Shown in pieces: positions 1-14,500 of a DNA stretch of 64,000 nt. The stretch comes from Diploptera punctata (taxonomy: Eukaryota; Arthropoda; Insecta; Blattodea; Blaberidae). The number at the start of each line of letters is the position of its first letter. Within the stretch, counting starts at the first letter, position 1. Both the position numbers and the translations under genes were made by a program. Under the pieces are notes generated by a model, which did no database searches, had not been told where the DNA came from, and saw nothing but the letters and a program-made list of their open reading frames with translations. The stretch is taken from positions 1,025,501 to 1,089,500 of the forward strand of contig JASPKZ010002337.1 of NCBI GenBank assembly GCA_030220185.1, in the 5' to 3' direction.

Positions 1-43
1 ATTCGGCGGACACCCTATATTCAATGCAGAGACTGAAGAAGCA
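1..43 (+). CDS. nrf-6-like: nrf-6-like gene, partial exon at window edge
   Basis: Reading from base 2 gives the open stretch FGGHPIFNAETEEA, followed at 44 by the consensus donor GTAAGT. The exon ends on a codon boundary, which matches the phase-0 start of the next exon at 2174. In this family an acidic stretch sits just before the NG.L.VD.FF motif, so position and phase fit. Its 5' end is outside the window. The call rests on phase, donor and position rather than on a strong motif. Confidence 0.7.
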
Positions 44-2799
44 GTAAGTAGACGCCTACTATAAGCCTACTGAACTTGAACTTTACATTTATTGTATGTC
101 TGGCTTAACTTGGGGCAGAGAGAGAAATGGAGATATAAGGGTAGACATGTTGACCGCTTTCGTCCAGTAACAAAAGAAAGAACCCACTCTGTTGTCAGTT
201 TTCGTCTTCCCCCTTCCCCTATCAACATCTGGTGAAGAAAAACTGACAACACTGGTGCGAGTTTAAGCTATGCATTATACACGGGGAAAACTGGCGTAAT
301 ACAGTTAACTCAGTTGGTGAAATTGATCTTAATACTCAATACGTCCATTGCTGTGGTTTCGAGGCAGCACGCAGCGGGCCCGGATTCGATTCCCGTTCGG
401 GACAGGCTCCTGGGTGAGGTTTTTTCCGGGGTTTTTCCTCATCTGTAAGACAAATTTCAGGAAGCTTAAGGCCTAACGATCCCCGAGAATCATCCGGCCA
501 TGATCCTTATCATTATGATCATCCTTCACCGGTGTGAAAGAAACGGGAAGCTACCACACCTATATAATTACCTAGTAAAACTGCAAAACATAGCATGCAA
601 ATGCTATGCTTGCAGTGAAAGACCTGCCTTCGGGCAGAATTACTATGGAATGGAATATTCATTATAACTTGCTTAAGGTTCAATAAACATTATTAAGTAG
701 CCAATACCCGGTGTACGTTGCTACGACTAAATAAATTAAACATAGGCATATATAATTTTTCTGTACGTGTGTCTGTCACTGAACTGCTCCTAAACGACTA
801 CACCGATTTTGATGAATTTTTTTGTGTATGTTTGAGTGGGTCCCTGGATGGTAGAGATTCACAATTGGACCCGGTAAAACCATTAAATGTAGGAGTTCAC
901 CTGAAACAAAAATTTAAAAAATCGGTCTAGCAGAAGAAATTTTCGATGTTTAACAACGAAACTCAGTACATGATATTAAAATAAACCGAGGTAGGTATTG
1001 GCCAAAAAGCATCGAAATCCGGCGGTTGGAAGTGTGGATTTACCTGAAATTCGAAATTAAAAATTGATTCCGAACCGCCATGTTTGGTTTGTCGCAGTAT
1101 GTACCATATAATATGATTCATCCTTAACATTTCATCATTAATTTAGGCGCAGCAGCGTACACAGGGTATTAGCTAATATATATATCAATTCATAGTAATT
1201 CTGTCCGAGGGCAGGTCTTTGACTACAATCATAGCATTTTCATGCTATGCTTTACAGCTTTACTAGGGAATTGTAGGTGTGGTAGCTTCCCGATGCTTTC
1301 CACACCGATGAAAAATTGTGATGATAATGATAAGGATGATGATGAGGGCCGGATGATTTTTGGGGACCGTTGCGCCCTAAGCTTCCTGACATTTGTCTTA
1401 CAGGTGAGGAAAACCCCCGAAAAAAACCTCGCCCAGGAGACTGCCCCGACCGGGATTCGAACCCGAGCCCAATGCGTGACAAGGCAGCATATATATATCG
1501 ATTGAGTGATTTAATTAAATTAAACTAATATTATCTTATATGATACATTGCCTATTTAAGGGTTAATTTAACTGTATGGTACATATTGCAACGAGTCAAA
1601 CGTGGCGATTTCTGGAGTTAGCTTTTAATTTTGAATTTCAGATAAACCTCCACTTCTATTGGTCGGATTTTGTTGCATTTTTGGAATGTACCTACCTCGG
1701 TTTTTTTTAATAGCAAATATTGAGTTCTGTTGTGATACATAAAAATGTGACCGTTAGAGTGATTTTTAAATTTTCGTTTCTGATGAAATTTTCTTCATTG
1801 AGGTATCTTGACGTGTCGTAAATGAACGACGGAAGCCATCTGTGTTCATGATTTTTACGACCTTAAAATATAATCGATTCCGGCCGGGTTCGAACCCATG
1901 AACCTCAGAAATATTGGTGAACATACTAGTCCACATAACTGCAATGAAAATTTGGACTTAACTAGAGATAATAATTTACACTTCAGCCGGAATTAAAAAC
2001 TAGTTTTACGTGCTCTCTATCACTAAGCTACTTGGGCACACCTCTTGGAGCAAGCACGAGATTGATTGGAATGACATAAATATGTGGAGGAGAATGGCAG
2101 TAGATTAATTGGGCACAGGAAGATATTGTGATACAATGGCAAACCTACTAAACATGATTTTGTTTGGTTTCAGATGTTCCGGGATGTACCTACTATGATA
2201 CTAGCTAACGGCACTCTCATCGTGGATGCGTTCTTCACACTTGGTGGAGTTTTATTGTCGTACCCACTTCTTATACACTTGAATAAGATCAACAAAATTA
2301 ACTTGGCCATGCCTATTGTCGTAAGATTTATAAGGTAAGTTTCATTGTAGAAAATACAGAAAAAAAACATAAGTTAGAATTCAAATGAATGTTCATTATC
2401 GTGCTACTTTTTTTCTTCAATGCGTCAGGTTGTTATTTCGACAAATCTGGTGCTCTTTCCTGGCACTGGGGTAATTGTAACCCATTTCTGAGGTTGGAGC
2501 GCTTGGGAGACGGGGTTACGCTGCCCCGATGATATGATGTTGATAGTGGGACGCCAGGAGAGTGCTTAATCCTAAGATTAATCTAAGGCGAATATGAATA
2601 ATGATGATTATGAGTATGTGATATTCGGGGACCGTTTGAGACTTATCGTTTCATGACATTTGTCTTACAGGTGAGGAAAAAAACCGAAAGAAACTTCACC
2701 CGGGAAACTTGTCGCGACTGGGGATCGAACCCGGGCCCGCTGCGTGAGAAGGCAATATGCTACCTCGAGACCACAGCGGTGAACGTTGTGGTGATACTC

Positions 2800-2832
<33 letters not shown>

Positions 2833-5800
2833 TATTATTATTATTATTATTATTATTTATTATTATTATTATTGAGAAAATAATTAGTGAAGGAAGAAAA
2901 GTTATTGTAATGCTACACTCAGTGTTATGAAGCAAAAAATTAGAAATAAAACGAAGATATTTATATTTAAATCATTAGTACCAAACTGTTATGTTGTATG
3001 GTGCAGAGACCTGGACTTTAGGTAGACAGCAAGCAAAAGAAAAATTATTCACAACAGAGATTTTTTTTGCGAAGGGCAGCAAGAAAAACAAGAAAGGAGA
3101 AAATTCGGGACCAGAGAATTATAGAAATAATCAATGTTAAACATAATATTATAGAAATAATAGAAGAACGAATGTGGTATGGACATCTGAAGAGGATGGA
3201 AAATAATAGAATCCCAAGAATTATGCTGGATTAGAATGCTGAAGGCAGGAGGAGGAGGGGATACCGAAGGGACAGTGGATGGGTGAAGTGAGAAGAAGCA
3301 TGATCAGCTGAGACTTCAGAGAAGAAGATGCTGAGGATAGAAATCTGTGGTGGAGCAAAATACATTTGGGCTGAAGGGTAACTACTGTAAAGTAGAGAAA
3401 ATCCTTAAAAATATTGTTTTTATATATTTTGATATTCAATGCAACCAGGTTGTCATTACGACATTTCTGGTATTCTCTCCTGGCATCGACGTTATTGTTA
3501 ACCCACTTCTGGCGTTAGGCGCCAGGAAGGCGGAGTTATGCTGTCCCAATGATATATGACGGGTGTTGATGATGATAACGATGCATCAGGAGAGGTCTTA
3601 ATCCTAAACCTAATCTAATGAAACGAACATGAAATTGATGATTATCAACAGTAATCTAACAAGATGATGTGTTTTTCAGAAAAAAATCGCGATTGATTTT
3701 GTCTAATGAAAAACTCAACCTCGCGTTGGACTGGGTGATTATTTAGCGAATAATACAACATCAGAAGCTGAAAATAATTATAAAGTTTAATATTTACCAT
3801 AGTGAGATTATGTATTCCTATCTTACTTCCAGGCGATTTCTAAACCGGCTGTATAGTTATAAATAACATATATTTACTGTTAAGTTTCTTTGGGCTTGGG
3901 ATAAATCAATAACAGATGATTGTATGAGAAATAACTATTAACAATAATGCAGATTCATTATACAACATTTAATAATTTTTAGAGCAACAGAACCCCCTTT
4001 TTTTTTCTTTTTTTTTTTTTTGGTAATTTTTGAAGTTGTTTACTTTTGGCATTTCTTGCTGTACCATATTGATCGTATATTAGTCAATTGATGTCCTTGC
4101 CAAAGAAGTTAATTTGCGGAGATATCTGTCATTACGAACAGGAAGAGGCACGATTATCAACAGGAAGAGTCACAATTATTGATCTATGAGTTAAATAGTC
4201 ATAAGTAATGCCACGAGTGATTTCCAAATTATCGATAAATTCACGATTCACGAAGTGAGGAGTGAATTTATCTAGAGAATTTGGAAATCAAGAGTGGCAT
4301 TTGTTAGGACTATTTAACGAATAAAATTAAGCTGTTTACTCACAAACCATTATTTAAATATAGTTATTTTAAAATATTTATATATTTAATGTAAACGGCG
4401 ATGTTTGAAAACAAACGAGAAACGAATGGCACGCTTCATTTCCTTCCTTTGATCATCACTGCAACCAGATGATAATATAATTTATTGACAATGGATCGCA
4501 ATGTTGTAAGAATGCACCCATGTGGAGAAATTTATAACCAATGTTATAGGTATTAATTAATTTGATGCCCTATGAAGTAAATATGTCAATTATATTTTTC
4601 TCCAACGTCATTTCCTGGAAAATAATTCGTTCAAGAAAGTGCAAACAGTGTTTCATTTTTTTTTGGTGATATAATCAATTGTTACAAATAATGTTATATT
4701 ATCTATCGTATGCGCTTTCTGCTGACATTCATGCACTACATATACAATCTGGTAGCCGTATTTCTTAGAGGGCCAATCACTGCAAAATAATGCTATGACC
4801 TATTCAGAATGTTAAAAAGCAGGCGCTTTCTTTATTATGATAAACTTTAGTTGGTAAATTTTAGGGGAAACACGACTGTGATTGGTTGTAAATAAAAAAT
4901 CATTGAAATGTGATTGGTCACTGACTCCCATTTGGGGCATGAGTTAAATAGTCACAGTAAGGCCCGTGTGGCGTGTGGCATGTAAAAGTGTCTATAAGAT
5001 GAGATGTTAAACTGCGTTAATGGAATGGAATGAATGAGATATATTAGCTGAGAATGGTTAAGTGTCCGCGCGGCCATGAACCTTGGACATCGTTAATGCC
5101 AGCGAGTCACTCTATATTCATAGTCCTCTTAACCAAACAAAACTTTTAATGGCATTTCAATGATTTCACTTAGCGTGTTTATGAGTTTCTAATAAAATAA
5201 TACTTATACGCTCAAATGTTCTGTAATAAATTATTACCTTTTCCGGTTTTCTCTCGATATACCGTTAAATGCAGATAAAATAGGAAAGCTATAAAATTAT
5301 AGAACGTGTAAATTATTTTACATAATCAGTTAATTTACAATACAGGAAATGTCAACATTAATAGTCATTGCATATTATGGCTGCTCTATGCCACCTGTGA
5401 ATATTCGATCGGAGAACAAGTGACTGCTAGCGTCGTGTAGGCCTATGTGATAACACATGTTCCCGCTAGAGCCAATTACCAAAATATTTGCTCACATTTA
5501 AGGAGATGCTATCCTAAGAGTCCACCTACATTAGTGGGGAAATTAGTGTAAGGAAACTGGCAGGTTAGTGTTACATGAGGAAGTTAGTGTTAATTTGGGC
5601 AAGTTAGGGTTAGAAAAGGGGTGAATTTGTGCACCATATTAGTTTATCATTCATTTGTTTGTTAGCGAGTTTCAGTGGCTATTTAACTTCAAATGGGAGT
5701 CAATGACCAATCATCTTTCAATGAATTTTGTTTCACAACCAACGGCTTCGAGAAAGGGTACCTTCACCGCCAGTAGGAATGACTGTGGTGCTCCCGAATT

Positions 5801-8109
5801 GGAAGAGGCCGTACTGTATAAAGTTGAAGGGAACCCATCAACGAGTACACGAGCAATTGCGCGTGTAATGGATGTTGCTCCTAGCATCGTCTGGAATGTT
5901 ATGCATAAACAACAACTACATGCATACAACCTCCAAAGGGTCGCCACATCGAACCGCACTTGTAGTAGATCTGAATGCTAACCATCATTTCAAAATGACA
6001 AAAACTTTAACTGCAAACAGAAGTGTTTGTGAAAAATGATTAAATTTTAATTTTGTTTCTTTGGTTATTAACGAGTCCAATTGTAAAACAAGTGATGCAC
6101 TGTGTCACGCCTCAATAAATTAATTGTAAAGTGGTAGCGTTAAAAAACGTGTTTTCAAACGGCTGTATCACGGAAACGGTAAGTTTCCGGACATGGTTTC
6201 CAATTCTAGATATTATCAACTCAGTTCCCTATACAAGTCCTAGAAGTTTGTAAGGGGAATTTTAGAGCACTCTGTATAATACGTATATCAGAACTGAAAT
6301 GAATGTTACTCCCTGAACGTATTATACAGGTATATAGTAATCGGACGATACTGGACAGAACCTCATACTACTCTCCACCTCTCTCAATACTCCGGTTGTA
6401 CTTACACTGTAGTGTTTATTTTAGATTAGAATCCACTATGTCAGCTTATTACAACTATAGAGATACGTAGCTCACTGTTACATAACCTTCTCTATTTAAC
6501 TATCTTTGGTCCATAAACATTCCTACGAACTTTATTCTTAATTACTCGTAATATTTTCTCCTCCATTAAAGTAAGAGTCAATATTTCACATTCATGTAAC
6601 TTGAAGAATAACAGATTAATACGAGATCCTTAGAAGCCAAGGGATATAATAACAAAAGGTTACTTTTGGGTAAATGTTGTTCAAAGTTCAGACACTCCAG
6701 TTGTGAATGTGTTAGCAGTTTTCTTTTCAGTCACTAGATTTCAGCACCAGACAGATATTTACTTATACCCATTAGCCACTCAGAATACTATCTGCTTAAC
6801 TACTAAAATCTATACTTAACTCCAAAATTAGCAATTTGTCACTTGTACCCCTTGGCTTCTATGGGTCTCATATATGTTTGTTGTTTAACTTTCTTGAGAT
6901 ACATGAGTCATTATAATGCATAGAAACATGTATTTCCAAAATTCCAGCCTATATTAAAAAGGTATGGATATCTTACAAAATAATTATAAATTTAATCCTT
7001 GTAAAAATATAAAATTCTAATTAGAGTCTAGATAAAGTTTATTCAGACATCATTATTTATGCAGAAGTTATATTGATGTTTGTCCTGTCATGAAAATTAA
7101 ACTTATAAAAACTGCAATCAAATATTAACAAGAACACAAGAGCTAAGTTATTACTTATTAATGGTATTTAAAAGCCTTCTGTGATGATTTAAATAACCTG
7201 AAAAAATTACATAAAAAGGAGGAATTTAAATAAAAACATAAAAATATTAAATTTTAAAATTTCACAATCCTCTTCCATTAACCATGTTTAATAATAAATG
7301 AATATAATAATAATAATAATAATAATAATAGCAATAATAATAATAATAATAATAATAATAATTAGTATTATTTAAAATTGGAATTCGAAAACAAATTTAG
7401 AAAAAAAAGTGTGGAGCAGAAAACAAAAAGTATTAAAATATCAGAACTGGTATATTTAGAGGATGTCAAGAATTCGAGTAGGTGTATTTGGGGTAAAAGT
7501 AGATAACGAGGATAGATAAGAAAGTAACATTAAGAGCAGAATAAATAATAGTAGAGCAATAACAGTAATGTTATATGGTGTCCTGTGGAACTTACATATA
7601 ACCAGAAAATATAAGTTAAATGTAGGTCTATGTATAATTCAACAGTGAGAAGGACTTTCATATACGGACCTGAAGCATGGAAATTCAATAAAAACTTAGA
7701 ACAAAGCGTATGTCGATGGAAATTGACTTCATGAGGAGAGCAAAAAGATCCCATAATTGAAAAAAAAATAGTCATACGAGAAAAAATGAATATTAAATAT
7801 TCAATGTAGATATTAATATACGATGTAAACTGTAAATCGGTTTAGGCACTATCGACGATTACAAGAAGAGAGGTTACCTAAAAATACATTGGAATGGTGT
7901 CCACCTGGAAGAAAAAAGAAAGGAAGATCTCGAAATTCACGGATACAAGCACTGGAATGAAAAACAAGAGGACTGGATGACATGGACTAAATTGATAGGG
8001 ACGAGTAGAGAAAGGAACTAAAGCTTTAGGCACATAAAGATGCATAAACATTGAAAATCTGTGTAAAAATAAAATAAAACACTAATAATATTAATAATAA
8101 TAATAATAC

Positions 8110-8156
<47 letters not shown>

Positions 8157-8560
8157 GCAACAGTAATATATTTATATATCTATACACCCCCTGCTACCCT
8201 ATGGCGATTAGGGTGTTCCCTGGTAGGAGTGTTTCAACCAAGCTAATTTACGAACGCTTATTTATCCCTAGATGTCAGCATGTGATATAGGGTCGGCGTA
8301 TCGCCTCAGTGAGACATCTAGTGGGCAAGTAACGTATTACGTGGATTGAGAACAGTCGGTAAATTTTGCACTAATGTCTCTTTATTCAGGCTTGCGTTTC
8401 ATTTACGAGCCTTCAAATCTTCGGACTTGGGACCCACGACGTAAGTATCTTCCGGAGGACGTGTTCCTTGGATTTTTCCATTCTAAGAATCCATTGACCC
8501 CCGGGTTTGAAGTCCCATTCCTCGGTACTAGAGGAAAGGAACATAACCAGTAGCCGATCG

Positions 8561-8591
<31 letters not shown>

Positions 8592-11500
8592 TTTTTTTTC
8601 TGTCTCGTTGATGGTAGAAAGTCTACTTTCTTGCTGTGTTTTCGTATGTGTGATAACAGCGTTCCTTGGGTGTATTTTATGTTAACATGTAGAAGAAGTG
8701 TTTTCATTCATGTTAGTAGTTATTAAACTTGATAACTGTCTGTGTTTGAAGAACATTTTTGAGTAGATGTTCTTCGACACTAGAGGTGAACAGATACAAT
8801 GTCGAAAATATGATCTGTGGTTTCATGAAAAGTGTCTAGGCTTGACTGCTTATAAATGGAATTTCAAATGCATTGGATGTAACATGGAGAGTGATTAAAA
8901 GGTTTGTTACGAATTTACTATAATACTATCAGGAAATTATCCGAGTTCTACAAACTTCCAGAACAAACAGATATATAATTTATGTCGTATTGGTAATAAA
9001 ATAAAATATATATTCCATAAGCCGAAAGGTCGAGGGTTCAAGTCCCGGTGGGTCAGGATTTTTAAACTGACCCAAACCTTCTGGCGGCACCATGGCCCTG
9101 GGGTCGACTCAGCCTCTAACGGAAATGAGTACCAAACGCTTGTTCTGGGGGTAAAGCTGGTCGTCACGCAGGGCTGACAACCCTGCTGACATCAAGTGCC
9201 GATTGTCCAGAAATAGTAGGAGCCTTAACCTCCTACTACCCCAAGGGCCTCCTGAGGCCTGTAGTGGGATTACTTTACTTTATATATTCCATAACTCAGC
9301 ATATATTCATTCATATATCGTTAACTTTAATATTTCTAAGACTCTAACCAGAAATGTTCATAACATTAAGGTATAATAGTCTAAACGTTTAGTATCACGA
9401 AGTCAGCCGAGTTTGCTATATATACTACATGCATAATTGTAGGTTGAAATAAAATTGAAAACTTCACAGAGATCAACATTAAATCTTTATGTTGCTGGAA
9501 CAAAAATATAAATTTGGAATAAGAATATCAGAAAATACAAAATTAAACACTATATTGTTTGCAGATAACCAAATAATAATTGCAAATTCAGAAGATAATC
9601 TGCAGAAAGGTTTGTATGAACTTAACAAAATTACAGAAGAATATGGATTGAAGATATCTACAGAGAAAACAAAAATTATGGCTTTTCAAGGTCAGAAGTA
9701 AAATTGTATTTGACAATAAAATTCTGGAACAGGTGAATAATTTTACATATCTAGGATGCAATATCTCATATGAAGAGGAAAATGATGTAGATGCGAAAAT
9801 ATCAAATTTTTAAAAGGATTTTAGGGTTAATAAATTCTATCTTCAAGCCACAGTTAGTCCAAAAGCATTCAAGACTAAAAGTGTATAAAACACTGGCTCT
9901 TCCAACTCTTGTGTATGGTAGCGAAGTATGGACATTGAAACAGAAGGATATACAGAGACTTAGATCTGGTGAAATGAGATCCTTCGGAGGACTGCAGGAT
10001 ACACACTGCTAGATCACAAAAAAAAGAAGACATCTTAGAAGAATTACACATGGAACCTTTAGAAAACAAAATTTCTGATTATAAGTCAAGATGGATGCAA
10101 CATGTTTATCGAATGGAAGATCACAGATACCCAAACAAATGTTAAGATATCAGTCTGCAGGAAGAAGAAGACCAGGACGTCCACTAAAAAACTTCTGGAT
10201 GGCGTTTCTCTTGAGGCCGAAACAGGTCAACAAATGGCCTAAATTCGGGAATGTAATATGATGATGATCTTACTCCGTAATACAATGTTATTCTACAGTT
10301 ACGTCAGTTACCGATATAAAACCGTACATTTTATGTACAATTATTAAAGATAGAAACCCCACAATTTCTGTTAAAGAGACTAAAAACTATATATAAATGT
10401 TTTGAAGTTAGAAAGTAGTGTCGTACGATCTGAAGACTAAAAAAGATTAAAATATTTTATTTTGTTGTAAATGCTATATCAGTTATCATGTAATTCTCCT
10501 AAATTAATATTTTTACAGGTTGACGCCTTCTTACTTGATGCTGGTGTTTTTCCACGCTACTCTAATGCCATATTTAGGCTCCGGTCCATTTTGGAACACA
10601 GTTGTCGTCCGAGAACAACAAAGATGTTCACAGAACTGGTGGACCAATCTTTTGTATATAAACAACTATGTAAACGTTGGCGAAATGGTAAGTCGATCTT
10701 AAGCAAACTAAACAAGAATTTTCAATATTAAACATAAAATATATAAAATTGAAAAATTATTTATTAATAGACTCCGAGATTTTATGCAACGAATATGATT
10801 TTACTGTATACTATTCTGAATACATGGAGACAATATTTCTTAACACAATCAAGATAATGACTGACGTTCTTATCTTCTACAACATCAATAACTTGCTGCC
10901 TTATGCATAGACTAAGATATAGCCACGAAAATAGGCAAGTTTCACGTACATGCAACAAGCGGCGCTAGTGTAGAACTATCACCCTGACATCTAATATATT
11001 GCTGTGGTACTAATATGAAATTTAGCACTGTCTGGTGGTAAAAATAATGAATTAGTAGATATAATACAAAATAGTTAACTTTTACCTCTAGAGAAGCAAA
11101 AAAAAAATCTTTTCCCATATAAAGTTTGTTTTAGAGGAATTAAACCCAATGAGTACAACTGGACACGACACATACCCAGTCCCAAGGTAGAGACTTTTTT
11201 TAAATCCCTTACCCCGCCGGGAATCTAACCCGTGTCGCCAGAGTGGACGGTAGGGACTCCACCGACTACGCAACAGCGAAGGACAGCCATATAAAGTTTT
11301 GCAGCCTGGAAGTCAACATTTAAAACTCATTTTCTCTTTTTGTGCAATGTATGTATCGGAAATTCAATTTTCAAAATGGCTAATTTCCCATATTCCCGAG
11401 TGCTATGTAAACACGCCGCGTGTCATGCATTTGTTTTATTAGTTATACATTCTAGTTACTATGAACTAAAAACGCTAGCACTCCTTGGTCCTTTGCAGTT

Positions 11501-14500
11501 GCAGGCAAATTTTTAGGTGTCACTGTACGCAGTTTCTACTCTGGGTGCAACACTCTGTGATCTTGTGTTGGAACAACTTTAACATAATGATCACTGTAAA
11601 TATTTGATGACGGGATTAGTCCCGAAAGACCTACAGTTAATATTTTAAAGAAGGTACATAATTTCATAATTTGAGCATTTTGACTAACACCTTAACGAAG
11701 TTTTACCTTCTCTTTCTTCGTCGTGGTTTAGGCTTATTTACTAGCCTGTTCCTGCTCCAAATTGCTGCTGTTTCATATTTTCTTTGGTCTTCTCAAACGT
11801 TTTCTTCGCTGTTTCCATATTTTCTTTGGTCTTCCCAAACGTCTTCTTCCTCGTGGTCAATAGTTGTATGCTGCTTTTGGTATTTTATTCTCAATCATCC
11901 TTGTTAAGTGTTCTTTCCAGTTTGTTCTGTATTTCACTATTGTTGTGTTTAATTCCTCTACTTTTAGTTGTCTTATTTCTGTGTTATGTTTTTTTTTTCT
12001 GTTCTTTGATATCCTGCTATTGGTCTGAGGAATTTAATTTCAGCAGCTCCCTGTGGATTGTCACCTTGGCGTGGTAGGGATGCTTAGTACCAATGAATCA
12101 GACGATCATAACCGGGAAGCCTTGGCTTGCGGTTAGATAAGAGGAGTGGGAACTAATAATAATCCGCAACATGGGAGCAATGACCACACTGGAAACTGCA
12201 AACACGGAAGACAACAACGGCAGACACGGCGAAGATAGAAATACCGGAACGGCGAAAATGGCGGAAGTGGCAACCCAATATCTGGGGATGAAATAAGAGA
12301 CCCAGCTCGGGGAAACAAGAGTGAAGTCCTCAACGGCAGAAAGCGGAAGAGGCAAGCCTCCTTATGGGGATAAAACACAAGGAAGCAAGTCCAAAGGCTT
12401 TAATGAGGCAGCCCCTCCAAAGGACTAACCCTGCGGAACGTTAGTAGCGTACTCAGGGGGCACTTAAAAATACTTACAACTCCAAAGAGATAGCCGGACT
12501 GTTCAACGGATAACGAAAACGTAAAGCATAAGGATAAACGTTTTGGAATTCAAGACCAAATTAAAGTAGCAACATGGAATGTCAGAGGAATACATCATAA
12601 AGAAACCTAACTGGAAAGAGAATTAAAAGAAAGAGGCATAGATATAGCTGTGAATTTTATTAATATTGACTCGTACTCATGTTGATAAGCTACGCCACTG
12701 ATTGTTTATTGTTTACGTTCAGCGCGTCTAACACAACCATCTGCCGCTATTCAAGGTAAGTGGGTGAACATGAAGTAGGACCGCTATAGTTCTGCAGGCC
12801 TGCCTTAGACGCTTTCTATCTCCACTTCAGATTCATTTATTAGATATTTTTTGTTGTTTCTTCTGACCAATTTATATCATAAGGCTTACACATAAACACA
12901 AATTCTTGAGGTCGCTAATATTTTTCTTCAATTGTTATTCGTCCAGATTATTATTTATTACAGTTATTGTTTCCAACCAATTAATCCTAGAATGCACGTT
13001 ATGTTTAAAACACCAAGAGTCTAAACTTACTAATTTATTTTTATTTTAAAAGAAATTTAATAGAAAATTGATGATAGACTACTAATTATATACATTAGAG
13101 GTCAATGGCCCGTCAAGTACAAGGCTATTCAGAAAGAAGGGACAAACTTCAAACATTTATTTCTTCTAAACTACAAAAAATAGAAACAATTTCAACGTTC
13201 CTGGAAAGAAAAAAAATTGAAGTTCAGATCACGTCCGCATTTCTCTAACCACGTCCGACGTTACCTGAATAACACCATTCTAGGGCGTTGGATTGGAAGA
13301 GGAGCAGATCAATTTGATCGTCTGTGGCCTCCCAGGTCACCAGACCTAACCTCGTGTGATTTTTATATGTGGGTTTTACGTACAAGACTGTGTTTTTATC
13401 ACCTCTATGCCTGACACTTTTGAAAATCTGCGACATAGAATTGTTGAAGATGTGAATTCGATAACTAGAGACCAGCTAAATCGTGTGTGGCAGAAATGAG
13501 CCACCGTTTTGATATTTGTCGTGTAACATATGGTGCTCATATTGAATGCATAAAATAGTGAAACTTTCCAGGAAAGTTTGAATTGTGTTTCTATATGTTG
13601 TAGTTTGGAAGAAATAAATGTTGAAGACTGTTCCTTCTTTTTGAATAGCCCTATATTATAGAGGCATAACATATTTCTTTACAAAATGGGAACTCATAAA
13701 TTAAATTTGAAACGTGACTTCGTCATCATTTTCATTATGACATTATTTGAGCCCTTGAGTATTGAAATGGGTCTTGTCCACGGTTGGTATATTTATTACT
13801 GAGCATATCTATGTTTATGATTGTATTTTTCTAGTGTTGCTAAGTGTCTCTTAAAACATAATATTTGTTCATTGTATAACTATTCATAATATGTGATTTA
13901 AAACATATTATAGAAGAAAAATTCAGTTTTCTTTAAATACGACATATGGAGGTGGCGCATTTTAATATTCAAGGACTCTTATACTACTTAAAAAATAAAT
14001 GTAATATTTTAACATCATTCATAAACAATAACTGGAATGTGTGAGAGCAATAAGGAAGTTATTCCACAATTTATTCATTTAAAACTACAAGTTTCAGTGG
14101 ATATATTATTAATTATCAGACATTATTCAAAATTAGTGCTATGTATTTATTCTGAGTTGTAGTAAGTTATAACTTCACAGACAGATATTTTGATAGAGTG
14201 ATTGGCTTAAAGAATGCAATCTATGGAATATTTTCTTTCTACTCTCATTATTTTAACTCTATTATTATTCATACCTTTGTTATAATAGATTGAGACAGTC
14301 TGATGATGATGGAAAACTAAGTATTCTACACAAAACGTAAGATTCCCTCGCGCGCCATCATTATCTGTAGCACAACTGTTGTTGAGAGTACGTTCTGCGC
14401 ATGCCCAAAGGCCTCAGTTCTATAATTCACCGGCGCGGCGCGGTTGGTAGAGTGAACGAGTTCTCAGATTCACCGACAAGATCATTATCAGGATATGCAC

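Noticed and set aside
2700..2935. Open frames rich in Leu, Tyr, Asn or Ile over TTA/ATT tracts (also at 51.5-52.1 kb and 60.8 kb)
   Set aside because: They are translations of microsatellites plus SINE sequence, with no domain or codon bias.
10471..10731. 86-codon frame starting MLYQLSCNSPKL over the exon at 10519
   Set aside because: It is out of frame with the well-conserved WWTNLLYINNYV exon; a shadow.
11671..12077. Hydrophobic plus-strand frames that look like membrane proteins
   Set aside because: They are the antisense of a minus-strand LINE tail (KTKENME blocks) and have no supporting signals.
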